64,000 bases of DNA from Hyphomicrobium_A sp963776675 (GCA_963776675.1 CAVZNR010000049.1:248001-312000), one strand, 5' to 3'. Positions 1-9,982 are shown, numbered from the stretch's first letter. The notes: a model not told the origin generated them from the sequence alone. Numbers and translations: made by a program.

Positions 1-583
1 CGATATTGCGGGTGGAATCGCGGTTGGCCTCGACGAAACGCACCTCGAGCAGCACCTGCTGCGATCCGCGCACGGAAAGGGCATTGGTGACCCCCTTGGG
101 CGCGACCTGCTCGGCGATCGCCAGCACGCGCGAGAGCATGACGGAATCCCGCACCGTACCGGTGAGCAGGATCTGGCCGTTGACGGAGCTGACGTCGACG
201 TTGCTGCCGTGTGCATGCTCGGCGATGCGAGCTTTGAGGCCCTTTATGTCGTAGGTGACCTCGACGTTGATGACGGCCATCACGCGCTTGTCGGCGCTGA
301 GCAGCGATATGCCCGTGGTGCCGATCTTCTTGCCCAGGACGTAGAGAGAGGTGCTGGTCAGAGCGACGACGTCGGCGATCTCGGGATTGCCGACGAGCAC
401 CTCGGAGAAGTCCTGATCGGCCGACAGCGTCTCCGCCTTGTTCACGGTGACCAGGAGGTCGGTCATGCTGCCGTTGGTCTGCACCTGGCGCAGCGCGCCG
501 GCGGTTGCCGGCGTGCTTGCCAATCCGAGGGGAAGGCCCGCAAGCAATACGAGCGCGAGGACGGCAAGCGCGCGACGCGCCAA
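1..583 (-). CDS. cpaC: CpaC/RcpA-type secretin of the Flp (Tad) pilus, N-terminal part
   Basis: The outer-membrane secretin that forms the pore for the Tad/Flp pilus; the window edge cuts it off after about 194 residues. The frame is unbroken. A hydrophobic signal peptide is followed by the N-terminal pilus-formation domain (DFSEVLVGNPEIADVV), a BON-like segment (VTYDIKGLKARIA) and the start of the secretin core (QVLLEVRFVEANR), which is characteristic of CpaC. No ATG precedes the signal peptide in this frame. A TTG with AGGGAC upstream is the best start. The gene lies directly downstream of cpaB on the same strand, as in most Tad operons. The C-terminal secretin pore domain lies outside the window. 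Confidence 0.9.
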   Translation of the reverse strand, partial: MARRALAVLALVLLAGLPLGLASTPATAGALRQVQTNGSMTDLLVTVNKAETLSADQDFSEVLVGNPEIADVVALTSTSLYVLGKKIGTTGISLLSADKRVMAVINVEVTYDIKGLKARIAEHAHGSNVDVSSVNGQILLTGTVRDSVMLSRVLAIAEQVAPKGVTNALSVRGSQQVLLEVRFVEANRDSTRNI

Positions 584-669
584 GCCACCAATGTCCCTAA
601 AGAACTCTGTTCGAAACCACCAACACGTTTACAACCCAACTGTTACGTTCCCTCTAGTTCTGGTGCGTC

Positions 670-1698
670 TCACCGGGGTGCCTGCGGGACCGGAGAGACG
701 ATAGTGTCCGGCAGCGGGATCTCGGCCCGTGCGGTTCCGAACGGTGTACCGAACGGCAGCTCGTAGGGACGCTCACCGCTGTCAGGAGCGGTCGATTGCG
801 TCGGCGCCGTTCCGACAGCCTGGCCCTGAGGCGCCGCGCTTTCCTCTTCCGCGAAGGATTTGTCCACCGTTCCCGTTAGAACCCTGTACTGCTTGCGGTC
901 GGTGGCACGCGTCACCGTGACGACGGGCTTGGAGCCGCCCGTGTCTTTCGACTTCAAGAGATCCTCAATGCCGATGCGCTGCGCCTCACCCACCTGACTG
1001 ACGCCGGCGCGTCGCAGCGCAAGGGACAGCTGGCCGATGGAAGCGGCGAGCACAAGCTTTCTGCGCGTCCTCGGTGGTAACCTCGACGGTGACCGTCTTC
1101 GCAGGCTTCGCCTTTGCGTCGCGGTCCGCGAACTGATCGATGGCCAGCACGCGGATGTCCTGCAGCAGCAGATCGGTGTAGGCGGACCCTTCGCGGCCTT
1201 CGCTGGCACCGCGCGCGGTGCGCGTCAGCAAGACGTCGACGCGGTCGTCGGGCTGCACGAAGCCGCCCACGCCGAGCACGTCGTCAACGCGGATGGTGAC
1301 GGCCTTCTTTCCTTCGTCGAGCATGACCGAAAGCGAGGCGCGCTGGCCGGGCCCGGTGACCTTCGAGGCGAGGATCGGCTCGCCCTTGGCGATGCCGGAA
1401 AGGACGACCCGCTCCTCGCCCGTGAGCGTGAGCCATGCTGGTAAAGGTACCTTCGGGCACCGACCCGACCGGCCATTGCTGCTCTTGCAGGGTCGCCGGC
1501 GGTTAGCTTGGTGCCAAACGGCAGCGCGCGCCCCGCCACGATCACGGTGCGCAACTCCGCCTTCTGCGTGGTGAGGTGCTCGACGACCTGCACGGCCGGC
1601 CGCGGCGTTTGCGCGGCCAGCCATGATTTGGTCAACAGAGCGGCAGCGCCGGCACACGCCGCCGCTCCCACAACCAGCGTGATCGTCCTGGTACGCAT
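670..1698 (-). CDS. cpaB: CpaB/RcpC Flp pilus assembly protein (frame broken twice)
   Basis: Periplasmic/inner-membrane assembly factor of the Tad pilus. The N-terminus (MRTRTITLVVG) has one transmembrane segment, followed by a SAF-like segment (GRALPFGTKLTAGD). The middle section (GEPILASKVTGPGQRASLS, then the VDVLLTRT stretch) is typical of the CpaB family. The C-terminal third ends in a Pro/Thr-rich tail. These parts lie in three reading frames, with breaks near 1450-1510 and near 1050, so the gene as read is frameshifted. It lies between flp and cpaC on the same strand. The breaks look like single-base indels, because the protein continues sensibly after each one. Confidence 0.85.
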
Positions 1699-1799
1699 AC
1701 TAACAACCTCGACACGCACTTTCCCCGTCTCGAGCCCGCATGGACCCGAGCGCAAACGACAGTCGCTCGTTTGTTAGCTAACCGTTCGCTGGCCGCCTA

Positions 1800-1988
1800 T
1801 TAGGGCGAACCCAAAGTGGTGTTGAGTGTTGACCACTTAGTCGACACCCACGTTCCGACCGAGCTGATGCTCGCGATAGCGCCGACTGTGATGATGCCGA
1901 TGAGGACCGAATATTCCAGCAGCGAGGCGCCGCTCTCATCCTTCCAAAGCTTGATAGCAACGTCCTTTGAACGCTCGATAATACGCAT
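1800..1988 (-). CDS. flp: Flp family type IVb pilin
   Basis: The major pilin subunit of the Tad pilus: 62 residues, the normal Flp size. A short basic leader is followed by a prepilin peptidase site after Gly (DESG, then ASLLEYSVLIG), with the conserved Glu-Tyr pair at +5/+6 and a hydrophobic helix. The start at 1988 is preceded by GGGGAG at good spacing; a longer upstream reading has no RBS. The leader would be removed by the CpaA peptidase encoded at 5521. It lies upstream of cpaB and cpaC on the same strand, with 100 bases to cpaB, so it may be transcribed from its own strong promoter in the AT-rich region to its right. Confidence 0.9.
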   Translation of the reverse strand: MRIIERSKDVAIKLWKDESGASLLEYSVLIGIITVGAIASISSVGTWVSTKWSTLNTTLGSP

Positions 1989-2454
1989 AACCCAGCTCCC
2001 CTTTACGCTACTTACGCAACTCTCGGACGGATCCCCCGACCCACCCGATAACCTGCTGTTACCCAATACAGGTCATTTCGCCATGTACCAGAATGGGATT
2101 AAGCCGTCCACGAGAGCGCAAGCGGGTTGGAGCGATAGTGTTGCGTGTTTCCAACCCTGCACGCGGTGATGGAGGAGGAGGTCATTTCAACTGACGCGAC
2201 CCCATCGGACGCAGGGCTGAAGGCATCTCATTTGTTCGTTTGTTATTCAGTGGCGTATATGATTGCTCTGCAGACGCCTGCAAACGTCCACATCATCGCC
2301 ATTCAAATTGAATAGAAAATCGCCATTCGCGTGCTTGTGGCGCAATTGGCACGCACCTGGACAAAAGAAGTCTGCCACATTTTTTACTCTATTCATTAAG
2401 GATTGCAGGCCGGCTCGCACCGTCAAATAAGGCCGAAACCAATGGGAGGATTAA
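1989..2454 (-). promoter_or_regulatory. Non-coding region upstream of flp
   Basis: About 465 bases without a convincing gene on either strand. It is markedly more AT-rich than its surroundings around 2220-2460. The flp ribosome-binding site sits at its left end. It probably holds the flp promoter and the end of the TadE-like transcript, but I see no clear consensus boxes or strong terminator hairpin. Confidence 0.4.
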
Positions 2455-3009
2455 CTATTCCGTCTTCTCGACAACGGTCGAAAGGCGCGGCTTTACATAG
2501 GCCTCCGCTTGCATCGGAACATCGCCAACGATGAGCGTCGCGAGAGTTGAGCGGAAAGAATAGGTCACCTCGGCGAGAATGATGCTTTTACCTGGATCCG
2601 TCAGGCCGGAAGGCAGCGACACGCTCGATCCAACCCCGCGCGCCGTGGCCCCGCTTCCATCGGCATAGCTCCAGGCCACGGTCGTATTGTTATCGGCATC
2701 GGCGACGACGCTGGTGATGACGAGCCCGAGCGTTTCGGTCGGAAATGGCTCGATCATTTCATCGAGCATCGGCTTGATCTGAGCGAGATCGGCATTGGTA
2801 GATGGTGCGTACACGCGCCACGAGATCGGCGCCGGTGCCGGCGGCGGCCTCCACGCGGCGACTTACGGTCAGGGCCTCACCGAGTACTCGGAAATGCCTA
2901 GAAAAGAGGCTGATCAGCAAGGGGAAACACGAGCGCGGCCTCCACCAGCGCCGCTCCACGCGCTGCATCGCGCCTCCAGCCGGCGCAGCAATCGAGACAA
3001 GGATCTCAT
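2455..3009 (-). CDS. TadE/TadF-like pseudopilin of the Tad pilus (frame broken)
   Basis: A TadE-family minor pilin. The start at 3009 (MRSLSRLLRRL) has GGGAGG just upstream. The N-terminus leads into a prepilin-type hydrophobic stretch that reads as LVEAALVFPL...LISLF only if single bases are removed near 2965, 2925, 2905 and 2888. The remainder (EALTVSRRVEAAAGT..ADLVARV, then DEMIEPFPTETLGLVITSVV) is typical of TadE-like proteins that end in a beta-rich domain. It lies 16 bases downstream of the other TadE-like gene in the same orientation. The unusual density of one-base breaks suggests sequence error rather than decay. Confidence 0.75.
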
Positions 3010-3025
3010 GAGTGTCCTCCCTTGC

Positions 3026-3570
3026 CTAGAACGGCTCGTTGCGCAGCGGCACGGTGGCGCGCAGGACGCGGGCGCCCTGAAACAGCGCCGGCCAGTCGAA
3101 GAAGGCCGTCACCAGAACGACCTGGTCCGCAGTTCCCGGCGCATAGGTGAAATCGCTGTCGGATTTGAGCGCGCCGTTGCCGTCTTTGGCCTGCGGCGGT
3201 GAGATATCGCTGAAACTGGCGGCGCTGCGCACGTCGAGGCGCATGCGCGTATTGCAATCGACGAGGATCGCGACGTGCTTGCACGCCTCGGCCTTGAGCT
3301 CGGCTTGGCTCATGTTGGCAGCCTGGGCCTGGCCCGTGCGCACCAGACGGGCGGCATCGTTGGTGGCGTTCTCGAGCTCCTTGTTGGCCCAATACACAAA
3401 GCCGATCTCGAAGGTCGCAAGCAAGAGCAGCAGGAAGGGAATGCCCGACCAGCGCAAACTCCACCATGGTGGCGCCGGACCGGTCGGAGCACAGGCGCGC
3501 CAGCAGCTGCCGCGGGCGGTGGCCGACGCGCGCGCGTATTGCGGTGCGGAATGCCGAACCGAGACCTCAT
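3026..3570 (-). CDS. TadE-like pilus assembly pseudopilin (frame broken)
   Basis: A TadE-family protein for Tad pilus biogenesis. The diagnostic N-terminal segment is DRSGATMVEFALV, followed in another frame by IPFLLLLLATFEIGF, with an extra G near 3448 separating them. The rest (NKELENATNDAARLVRTGQ) is the usual TadE amphipathic region, and the protein ends at 3026. The start is uncertain. The ATG at 3570 is used here, but it needs a further frame change before DRSGAT. It is the first gene of the leftward tad set and is divergent from the TadG-like gene. Confidence 0.75.
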
Positions 3571-3870
3571 GCGCAGGAATCCCCCTGCATACGCCATACC
3601 CCGTCTCGCCCCCGCACCTTCATAAGCCCGCGCAAGACCAAGCGCAAAGACTTGCCCATTGCAATGTGTTTTATGAAACGGGCCATTCTTGTCATTGGAA
3701 CGACAAAAGCGGCATAATGATGCGTCTTTACCTTTGCCGCAGGGACGAGCTTCACAGATCGCGGATCATGGTTGATCCTCGGCGGCCCGTCCCAGAAATC
3801 GTAGAAGGCTCAAACAACAAGGGCGGGGGCCACTCGGGCGTAGCGGGCGCGCGTGGAATGGGGGAGTACG
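3571..3870. promoter_or_regulatory. Divergent intergenic region between TadE-like and TadG-like genes
   Basis: About 300 bases between two outward-facing pilus genes, with no convincing coding frame. It must contain the promoters for both directions. An AT-richer patch at 3655-3725 is the likeliest core. The plus-strand RBS (GGGGAG) lies at its right end, just before 3871. I could not identify clear boxes. Confidence 0.35.
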
Positions 3871-5474
3871 ATGTACCGCGCTCTGTTGTCGTTCGGAGAG
3901 CGCCTGCGCCGCGACGAGCGCGGTGCGGTGTTGCCGATGTTCACCGTCGCCGTCGTGTCGCTGTTGCTGGTGACGGCCGTCGGCATCGATTACGGCAGCG
4001 CGCTCGTCGTCAAGCAGAAGCTGATCAGCGCCGCTGACGCCGCAGCACTCGCCGTCGGATCGGAGCCCACGCTCACGGACGCCGAGGCCGATGCCAAGGG
4101 CGAAGCCTTCATCCGCGCGCATTATCCAGAGAGCGACTTCGGCGATCTGATCGATTTCGACGTCGTGCCCACCAAGACCCAAGTCGACGTGACGGTGACG
4201 GCACGCATTCCCACGACCTTCTTGCGGATCGCCGGAGTCGACACGATCGACGTCACCGTCCACTCGCAGGTGCTGCGTCAGCAGCGCGACCTCGAGGTGG
4301 TGATGGTGCTCGACAACACCGGCTCGATGGTCGGAGCTGCTCGCGACTGGCACTGCACGCCCAAGATCGATGCAACTGAAGATCGCGGCCAACAAGATGG
4401 TCACCGTGCTGTTCGGCGACGACGCAACGTCCGAGCACGTCAAGGTCGGGCTGGTGCCGTTCTCGGCGACGGTCAACGTCGGCACCGACAAACTCGGCAA
4501 AGGCTGGCTCGACGAGACTGGCGTCTCATTCCTGCAGGACGAGGACATCGACCTGCCGTCCAACGTGACGCTGCTCGGGCTCTTCGGCAAAATGAAGAAC
4601 ACCAGCTGGGGCGGCTGCGTGCGCGCGCGTTTGACCCCGGGCGGCACGGATCTCGATCTGACCGATACGCCGCCTGGCTAGCGGTGACACGCTGTGGGTG
4701 CCCTTTCTCGCTCCCGATGAACCAGACAGCGCGGCTACACCAACACCTATATCACCTACAGTACTTGCGGCGGCTACCACCAGCCCAACTGCACCACGGC
4801 AATTAGGGCCCAAGACCAGCGGGATGTCTCGCACTACTACGGAGCATCACCTCCGATATGGTTCTCCGAACTTCAATTGCGTGCCACAGAAGATTCAACC
4901 GCTGACCAACGTGAAGAGCACGATCACGACGGCGATTACCGGGATGGCCGCCACTGGCTCGACCGTGATCCCCGCGGGGCTTGGCTGGGGCTGGCGCGTG
5001 CTCTCGCCAACCGAGCCTTACACCGAGGGCGTCGCTTACTCCGAGCAGCGCGTCGCCAAGGCCATCATCCTGCTGACGGACGGCGCAAACCAAGTTCACG
5101 GTTCGGATGGGAACCCCAACAACGGGCACAACAAGTCCTTCTATACCGCCTACGGCTACGCTGCGAAAGGACATCTTGGGCAACACCAGCGGCTCGCAAA
5201 CGCACAAGCGTCCTCGACGACAAGACGACGACGCTGTGCAACGCCATCAAGGAGAACAAGGACGACATCGCCGACGACCAGGACATCTACATCTATACGA
5301 TCACGTTTCAGGTCGACGACGCGAGCGCGCGCAGCTTGATGGAGAACTGCGCCACGCCGCCCGCCGATTGCCCCGGCGAAAAGTGCTACTTCAACTCGCC
5401 GACGCGGCGCCGACCTGGAGGACGCCTTCGAGAGCATCGCCGTCGGACTCAACAAGCTGCGCGTGGCGAAGTAG
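3871..5474 (+). CDS. TadG-like pilus assembly protein with von Willebrand A domain (frame broken)
   Basis: A Tad pilus-associated protein. It has an N-terminal TadG segment (RRDERGAVLPMFTVAVVS) with one membrane helix, then a von Willebrand factor A domain with the MIDAS-like DNTGSM at about 4312 and the strand IILLTDGAN at about 5064. The C-terminus reads DLEDAFESIAVGLNKLRVAK and stops at 5474. The protein runs through several reading frames, with breaks near 4350, 4680-4850, 5180-5210 and 5405, so there are at least four indels. The start at 3871 has GGGGAG seven bases upstream. Its neighbour cpaA starts 46 bases downstream. Such proteins are thought to act as envelope-anchored assembly or adhesion factors. 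Confidence 0.8.
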
Positions 5475-5520
5475 GACGCACGATGGCGCTCACAAACTTC
5501 ACCGACCGGCGCGTGCGCGC

Positions 5521-6050
5521 ATGAGCGCAGCTCTCCCTTACCTGCACATTTTGTTTCAGGCGCTCTTTGTCTTTTGCGTCTGCTACGCAATTGTTTCGGA
5601 CTTCACCCGCCTCACCATTCCCAATTGGATCCCGGTGACACTCGTCGTAGCGTTCGCCGCGTATGCTTCGCTCTACATCGCCACCACCCACATTCCGTCC
5701 CACCTTTACGTGGCCGGCGGCGTCTTTGTGCTCGGTGTAGGTTTCTTCGTTGCCGGATGGATCGGCGGCGGCGACGTGAAATTGATGACGGCGGTGACGC
5801 TGTGGATGGGCACCCAAGCCGCGCCGACATTCGCAATCATCATGGCAGCGCTCGGTGCCGGTCTCGCCGGCATCCTTTTCACCGTCAACCGTTATGCCGA
5901 CCAGCTAGAGCCATATGCGCCGCGCTACTGGCTCGTCCGGCACTGCTCGCACTCGCGCGATCGGGCCGCTGCCCTTACGGCGTCGCGATCGGCATCGCGG
6001 CGCTGGTGCCGAATGCGGCGCCCATCTGGCAGGCCCCTACGGGTTTCTGA
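5521..6050 (+). CDS. cpaA: Prepilin peptidase CpaA/TadV (frame broken near the 3' end)
   Basis: The aspartic prepilin peptidase that cleaves Flp and TadE-like leaders at the inner membrane. It is polytopic. The two active-site aspartates fall in SDFTRLTIPN and in the conserved GGGDVKLM. The family length is about 170 residues, which matches 5521-6050 once one break near 5930-5945 is bridged (…EPYAPRYW, then the other frame to VPNAAPIWQAPTGF). It follows the TadG-like gene on the plus strand, opposite to cpaB and cpaC. The split of a usually collinear operon into two strands is notable. Confidence 0.9.
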
Positions 6051-6072
6051 GACTGCGAAAGTTGAGGGACGG

Positions 6073-7470
6073 CTATTTCCTGACGTTTCCGGGAATGGCC
6101 GGCACGCGCGCAGCAGCTTTCTCCTCGCGCAGCGACGGCGATTTGGGTTGCTTCAGGCGCGGCGTCGTCTGCACCCAGTCGGAGATCATGCGGTCGAACT
6201 CCGTATGCCGACGCTGCGAGTCCTCCGAACTGCCCTGGGCCGAGGATGCACGCGTCAGGTGCTCCTGGAACTCGCGCACCGTGTCGAGCACCTGCTGGCT
6301 GAAAGCCGTGTGCACGTCCGTGAGCACGCCGTTGAGCTTGGAGAGGTACTCGTCGGCCTGGCCCTGTGCGGCGACCAGCTTCTGGGCGGACGCCTCCATG
6401 CGGTCGACCACGTCGGAGGCGACGGAGGCATCGTCGCGGGCGCTCTCGGCGGTGGAGCGGATGAGGTCGACCATCGACTGCAGCGTCTCGCGCGCACTGC
6501 GGTAGTCGCTGACGACGACGCTGATGTCCTTAGACGAGGCGGCGAGCGCGGCGGCGGTCTCGGTCAGATCGTGGCTCAGCTCGGATGACTTTTCGAAGAT
6601 CTCGGCGAAGCCCTCGCCCGATTTCATGATCTCCTTGGCGGCGCCGGAAATGAGGCCGGTCATGCCCTGGATGATGCGGTCCACGGCCTGGCCGACGTCG
6701 GTGCCGATGGTGCGCATACTCTGCGCGGCGTGCTCGATCGCCTGGCTTTGGGCGTGGACCTCGCCCGACAGGGCTTCCATCGAGCGCTGCGCCTCGTCGG
6801 AGAGCCGCTCCTGATGCGCAATGGCGAGCTTGCCGGTGGTCGCCGCCTGGTGCTCCAGCGCGGCCACCGCGCTCGTAACATGCGTGCTGAGCTTGCCGAC
6901 GAGATCGGAAATGTTGGAATTGGTTTCGGCCATCGAGCGGCTGATGCCCGCGCGCAGCTCCTTGACCATGGAATGGGTGGCACCCTCGGTCGTCACGGCG
7001 ATGCTCTTTGCCATGTCCTGGAAGGCGGCAATCGTCGTCTCGAGCGACTTGAGGGTCTTGGTCTGCAACTCCTTGGCTTGCACCACTTGGCCGCCCAGAA
7101 GCTGGTCGAGGCGGTCGGCAAACGCCGTCATCTGGTCGCGCAGGTTCTGACTGACCTGCTCGTTCTGCACCTTGCCGTAGCTCTCCAGGCTCGCGACGAC
7201 GCTTTCGAGCGGCTGGCGCAGCGAGGTCGTGAGGTGCTGGCCCAACTGCTCCTGATGGCGCGCCGACGCCTCGATGTGCTTGTCGGCGAGGCGCTCGAGC
7301 ACCTCTTTCAGCTGCGCGGATTCCTCGCGCATGGCACTGACGGAGGTGTTCACGCGGCGCATGCGCCGGACGATGAAGAGGGCAGGAACGAGACAAAAGA
7401 AGAGCAGGCCAAGGCACAGCGCGCCGAGGGCCAAGGCAATCACCCATTGCGAGAGGATGATCTCAGTCAT
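6073..7470 (-). CDS. Membrane-anchored long coiled-coil protein, function unknown
   Basis: About 465 residues. The start chosen at 7470 (MTEIILSQW) puts one strong transmembrane helix at residues 8-33, followed by a basic stop-transfer RRMRR. An upstream TTG would only add a poorly hydrophobic leader. The rest is a long Ala/Gln/Glu/Ser-rich helical region with heptad character, resembling the cytoplasmic helical hairpin of chemoreceptors or RmuC-like and phage-tape-like helical proteins, without a recognisable catalytic domain. The C-terminus is basic and Pro-containing. It faces convergently towards cpaA with a 22-base gap. Its role is not known to me; a scaffold or polarity factor is possible but is inference only. 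Confidence 0.7.
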   Translation of the reverse strand: MTEIILSQWVIALALGALCLGLLFFCLVPALFIVRRMRRVNTSVSAMREESAQLKEVLERLADKHIEASARHQEQLGQHLTTSLRQPLESVVASLESYGKVQNEQVSQNLRDQMTAFADRLDQLLGGQVVQAKELQTKTLKSLETTIAAFQDMAKSIAVTTEGATHSMVKELRAGISRSMAETNSNISDLVGKLSTHVTSAVAALEHQAATTGKLAIAHQERLSDEAQRSMEALSGEVHAQSQAIEHAAQSMRTIGTDVGQAVDRIIQGMTGLISGAAKEIMKSGEGFAEIFEKSSELSHDLTETAAALAASSKDISVVVSDYRSARETLQSMVDLIRSTAESARDDASVASDVVDRMEASAQKLVAAQGQADEYLSKLNGVLTDVHTAFSQQVLDTVREFQEHLTRASSAQGSSEDSQRRHTEFDRMISDWVQTTPRLKQPKSPSLREEKAAARVPAIPGNVRK

Positions 7471-7760
7471 CTGGCAGATCTGGCCATGGAGTTCGAGGCT
7501 GCGCTCACAACATCTCTGTATCAACGCGCCTTGGCGACGACGCGCCGGGAACGGAATGAAGAACCCATTTGCGACGGGCAAACACGATTTGCCCTAGCTC
7601 AGGCTAGACTGAACAGCTCGTTTGGATAGCGCGGCGGCCGGTTCGTCCACAGGTGAACGGCCGCGCGTCACCATGATTTCGCAATTTTCCAGGGAGTGAG
7701 GTGCGCGGGCCGCGGCTAGGAGGCCTTGGGTTGCCCTGCCAACCGACAAGCAGCCGGCGC

Positions 7761-9911
7761 CTATTTGTGGGCGATGACCTCGCCGTCCTCGCGCACGATG
7801 AGGCCCGTGTGCCCGCGCAGATCGAACGTGAGATGGGCGCGGCCGCGGCCCCTGCTGGCCTTCCTCTTCTTGGGGGCGGAGACCTTGTAGTCGTAGGAGA
7901 ACGACACATCGGCGATCTGGTCTGACTTCCACTTGATGTCGATCGAGCCGGGAACGAGCTCGTAATGGCGCTGCGGCCAGTCGCGGTAGTACTGGGCAGT
8001 CTCGCGCGCGAGCTTGTCGATACCCGTGCGCTTTCCGAAATAGTCGATCTCTTGCGAGTAGATGCGGCGAATGTCGGCCTCGTTCAGCGCCTCGCCCGAA
8101 AGATAGAAGTTCTTGATGAACTGCTTGATCCATTCGGACGACTTGTTGGGCACGCTGAGATACTCGACCACGGAGGTCGTTGCATCCGACGTTGGCGGTG
8201 CCTTCGGCTTGGGCTCGGGAGGCGGCAGCTTGGCAACGACGGTCGGTTTTTCCGGCGACTGTTTATCGGGTGACTTCTTGTCGATCGACTGGGGTGTCGG
8301 CAGGTCGGTGCGCTTGACGGTGTCGTTGAGGGGCGGCGCGGCAACCGGCTGGCCAACGTAGGACTGGATGAAAGCCTGCGCGCCGCTGCCGACGATGGGC
8401 GTGGTGCCCGACGGCTCCGCCGTATCGGTCACGTCCTGCGTGCGCATGGCGAACGCCAGCCGTACGTTCTTGCCGGCGGCCTCGGAGCTCTTGGTGGCGA
8501 GATCGCTCGACGCCTCTGGCGCAGAGCCCTCGGGCACGGCCGGCGCGACGAGGAAAGGCTCAGGCTCGACGTGCGCCACGCTGTTGCTGTCGGCGCCACT
8601 GCCTGCCACCTCCTCCACTGGCGTCGTCTCCTCGGCCTCGGTGACCGCCACACGCTGCGGCGGCTCCGGTTGCGCAGGCTTAGTTGCCAGTGCCGGCGCT
8701 GATGGCTCGCTGCGCTCCCCATTCGCCTTCGGGCTGGCTGAGACGTCCGGCTTAGATGCGGTCTGTGGCGCGGTCTCTACGGCGTCCCGTGCCGCCTGTG
8801 TAGACGCTTCCGGCATTTTGGCCGGCGTAGGTGCAGGCACCTCCGGCATTGCCTGCTGTCGCGCCACGACGGACGGCGGCGGCACGCCGCGCGTCGCAGC
8901 GTCGGAGCCTTTCTTGTCGAAGCCACGCATTGCGAGCAGGGCGCCAAAACCGAACACCAGCAGGACGCCGGCAATGCCCGCGATCGCGATCAGTCTGGGA
9001 TGTGGTAGGTCGCTGAGCGCGAGGCCGGCGCGCTTGGCGAGCTCGGCGGGTCGGGGCCGCGGCACGCTCTGGATGGCGCGGCGGGACCGGTCGGCGATGC
9101 CGTCAAAGCGGGGACGCGGCACGCTTTGCAGCGCCGCCTTGGCACGATCGACGAGTGCACCGGGCCGCGGACGCGGCAAGTTCTCGAGCGCGGATTTCAT
9201 ACGACCAGTGACGCTGTCCAGACGCGCACGCGGCAGCTCGGTCAACGTGCGGCGGGCCTGGACGGCAACGGTGTCCAATCGCGGCCGCGACAGCCCGTGC
9301 AGAGCTTGCCCGAAGCGGTCGGCGGACGGAGCGCCCTGCGGCTTGGGCTTGCGCAGAACGGAGGGGAAGTATGCTTCCGCCGTCGGGGCTGGTGCGGCTT
9401 CATAGGAAGAAACGGGCGCCCGTAGCTCTGCCACGGCGCCGTTGTGCCAGCCGGCCGGCGGGACGAAGCCGGGCGGCAGCAGAGTCTCGGCATCCCCGCT
9501 CGCACCCTCGAACTGGGTTGGGCTCAGGTTTCGGGCCGCGCCAAGATCGGCACCTCGCAAGTCCGCGCCAAAGAACTGTGCACCCAGCAGATCGGCGCCA
9601 TCGAAACGCACGTGAGCAAGGTTCGCATTGCGCATGTTGGCGTTGCGCAAGCGTGCGCCTGTCAGATCGGCGCCCACCAAGGTGGCGCCGGAGAGATCCG
9701 CATCGATGAGGGTTGCATGCCGCAAGTCGGCCTCGCGCAACATGCTCTGCGAGAGGTTGATGGGGCCGCCGCTCGTCTGGCCCCATTGCTTCTGCGCCAG
9801 CGTCAGCGACAGGCCCTGCAGGTCGGGGCGGACAAGCGGCTCCTCGCGGCGCCAGCGGTTCCACGCTGCGGCGCCGTCCATCAGCTGAGCCAGATGGCTG
9901 TCACTGGCCAT
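7761..9911 (-). CDS. Pentapeptide-repeat membrane protein with 19-residue repeats and NTF2-like tail
   Basis: 716 residues. Residues 52-125 are pentapeptide repeats (A(D/N)LxxA pattern). Residues 207-308 hold five consecutive 19-residue units beginning LSRPRL, LPRARL, LPRPRP, VPRPRF and VPRPRP, each ending in an amphipathic helix-like AL/AI segment. A single transmembrane helix follows at about 308-329. A long Pro/Ala/Glu-rich linker leads to a C-terminal domain (about 585-716) resembling NTF2/SnoaL-like folds (EWIKQFIKNFYLSG, YYRDWPQRHYELVPGSI). The pentapeptide part should be cytoplasmic and the NTF2-like part periplasmic. AGGAG lies 7-11 bases before the ATG at 9911. Function unknown. Confidence 0.85.
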   Translation of the reverse strand: MASDSHLAQLMDGAAAWNRWRREEPLVRPDLQGLSLTLAQKQWGQTSGGPINLSQSMLREADLRHATLIDADLSGATLVGADLTGARLRNANMRNANLAHVRFDGADLLGAQFFGADLRGADLGAARNLSPTQFEGASGDAETLLPPGFVPPAGWHNGAVAELRAPVSSYEAAPAPTAEAYFPSVLRKPKPQGAPSADRFGQALHGLSRPRLDTVAVQARRTLTELPRARLDSVTGRMKSALENLPRPRPGALVDRAKAALQSVPRPRFDGIADRSRRAIQSVPRPRPAELAKRAGLALSDLPHPRLIAIAGIAGVLLVFGFGALLAMRGFDKKGSDAATRGVPPPSVVARQQAMPEVPAPTPAKMPEASTQAARDAVETAPQTASKPDVSASPKANGERSEPSAPALATKPAQPEPPQRVAVTEAEETTPVEEVAGSGADSNSVAHVEPEPFLVAPAVPEGSAPEASSDLATKSSEAAGKNVRLAFAMRTQDVTDTAEPSGTTPIVGSGAQAFIQSYVGQPVAAPPLNDTVKRTDLPTPQSIDKKSPDKQSPEKPTVVAKLPPPEPKPKAPPTSDATTSVVEYLSVPNKSSEWIKQFIKNFYLSGEALNEADIRRIYSQEIDYFGKRTGIDKLARETAQYYRDWPQRHYELVPGSIDIKWKSDQIADVSFSYDYKVSAPKKRKASRGRGRAHLTFDLRGHTGLIVREDGEVIAHK

Positions 9912-9982
9912 GATGAACTCCTAGATGCGGGCAGAGACGCCTAGCATCCACTTCGGCACAATGATGTGGCGACGTTTGGCCT

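Noticed and set aside
6073..7470. ZorA-like anti-phage motor protein
   Set aside because: Only one membrane helix and no MotA/TolQ-type channel segment; no ZorB partner follows.
8368..9405. Long plus-strand open frame of 345 codons opposite the pentapeptide-repeat gene
   Set aside because: Low-complexity Ala/Ser/Thr/Gly translation without domains; it is antisense to a clear gene, as expected in high-GC DNA.
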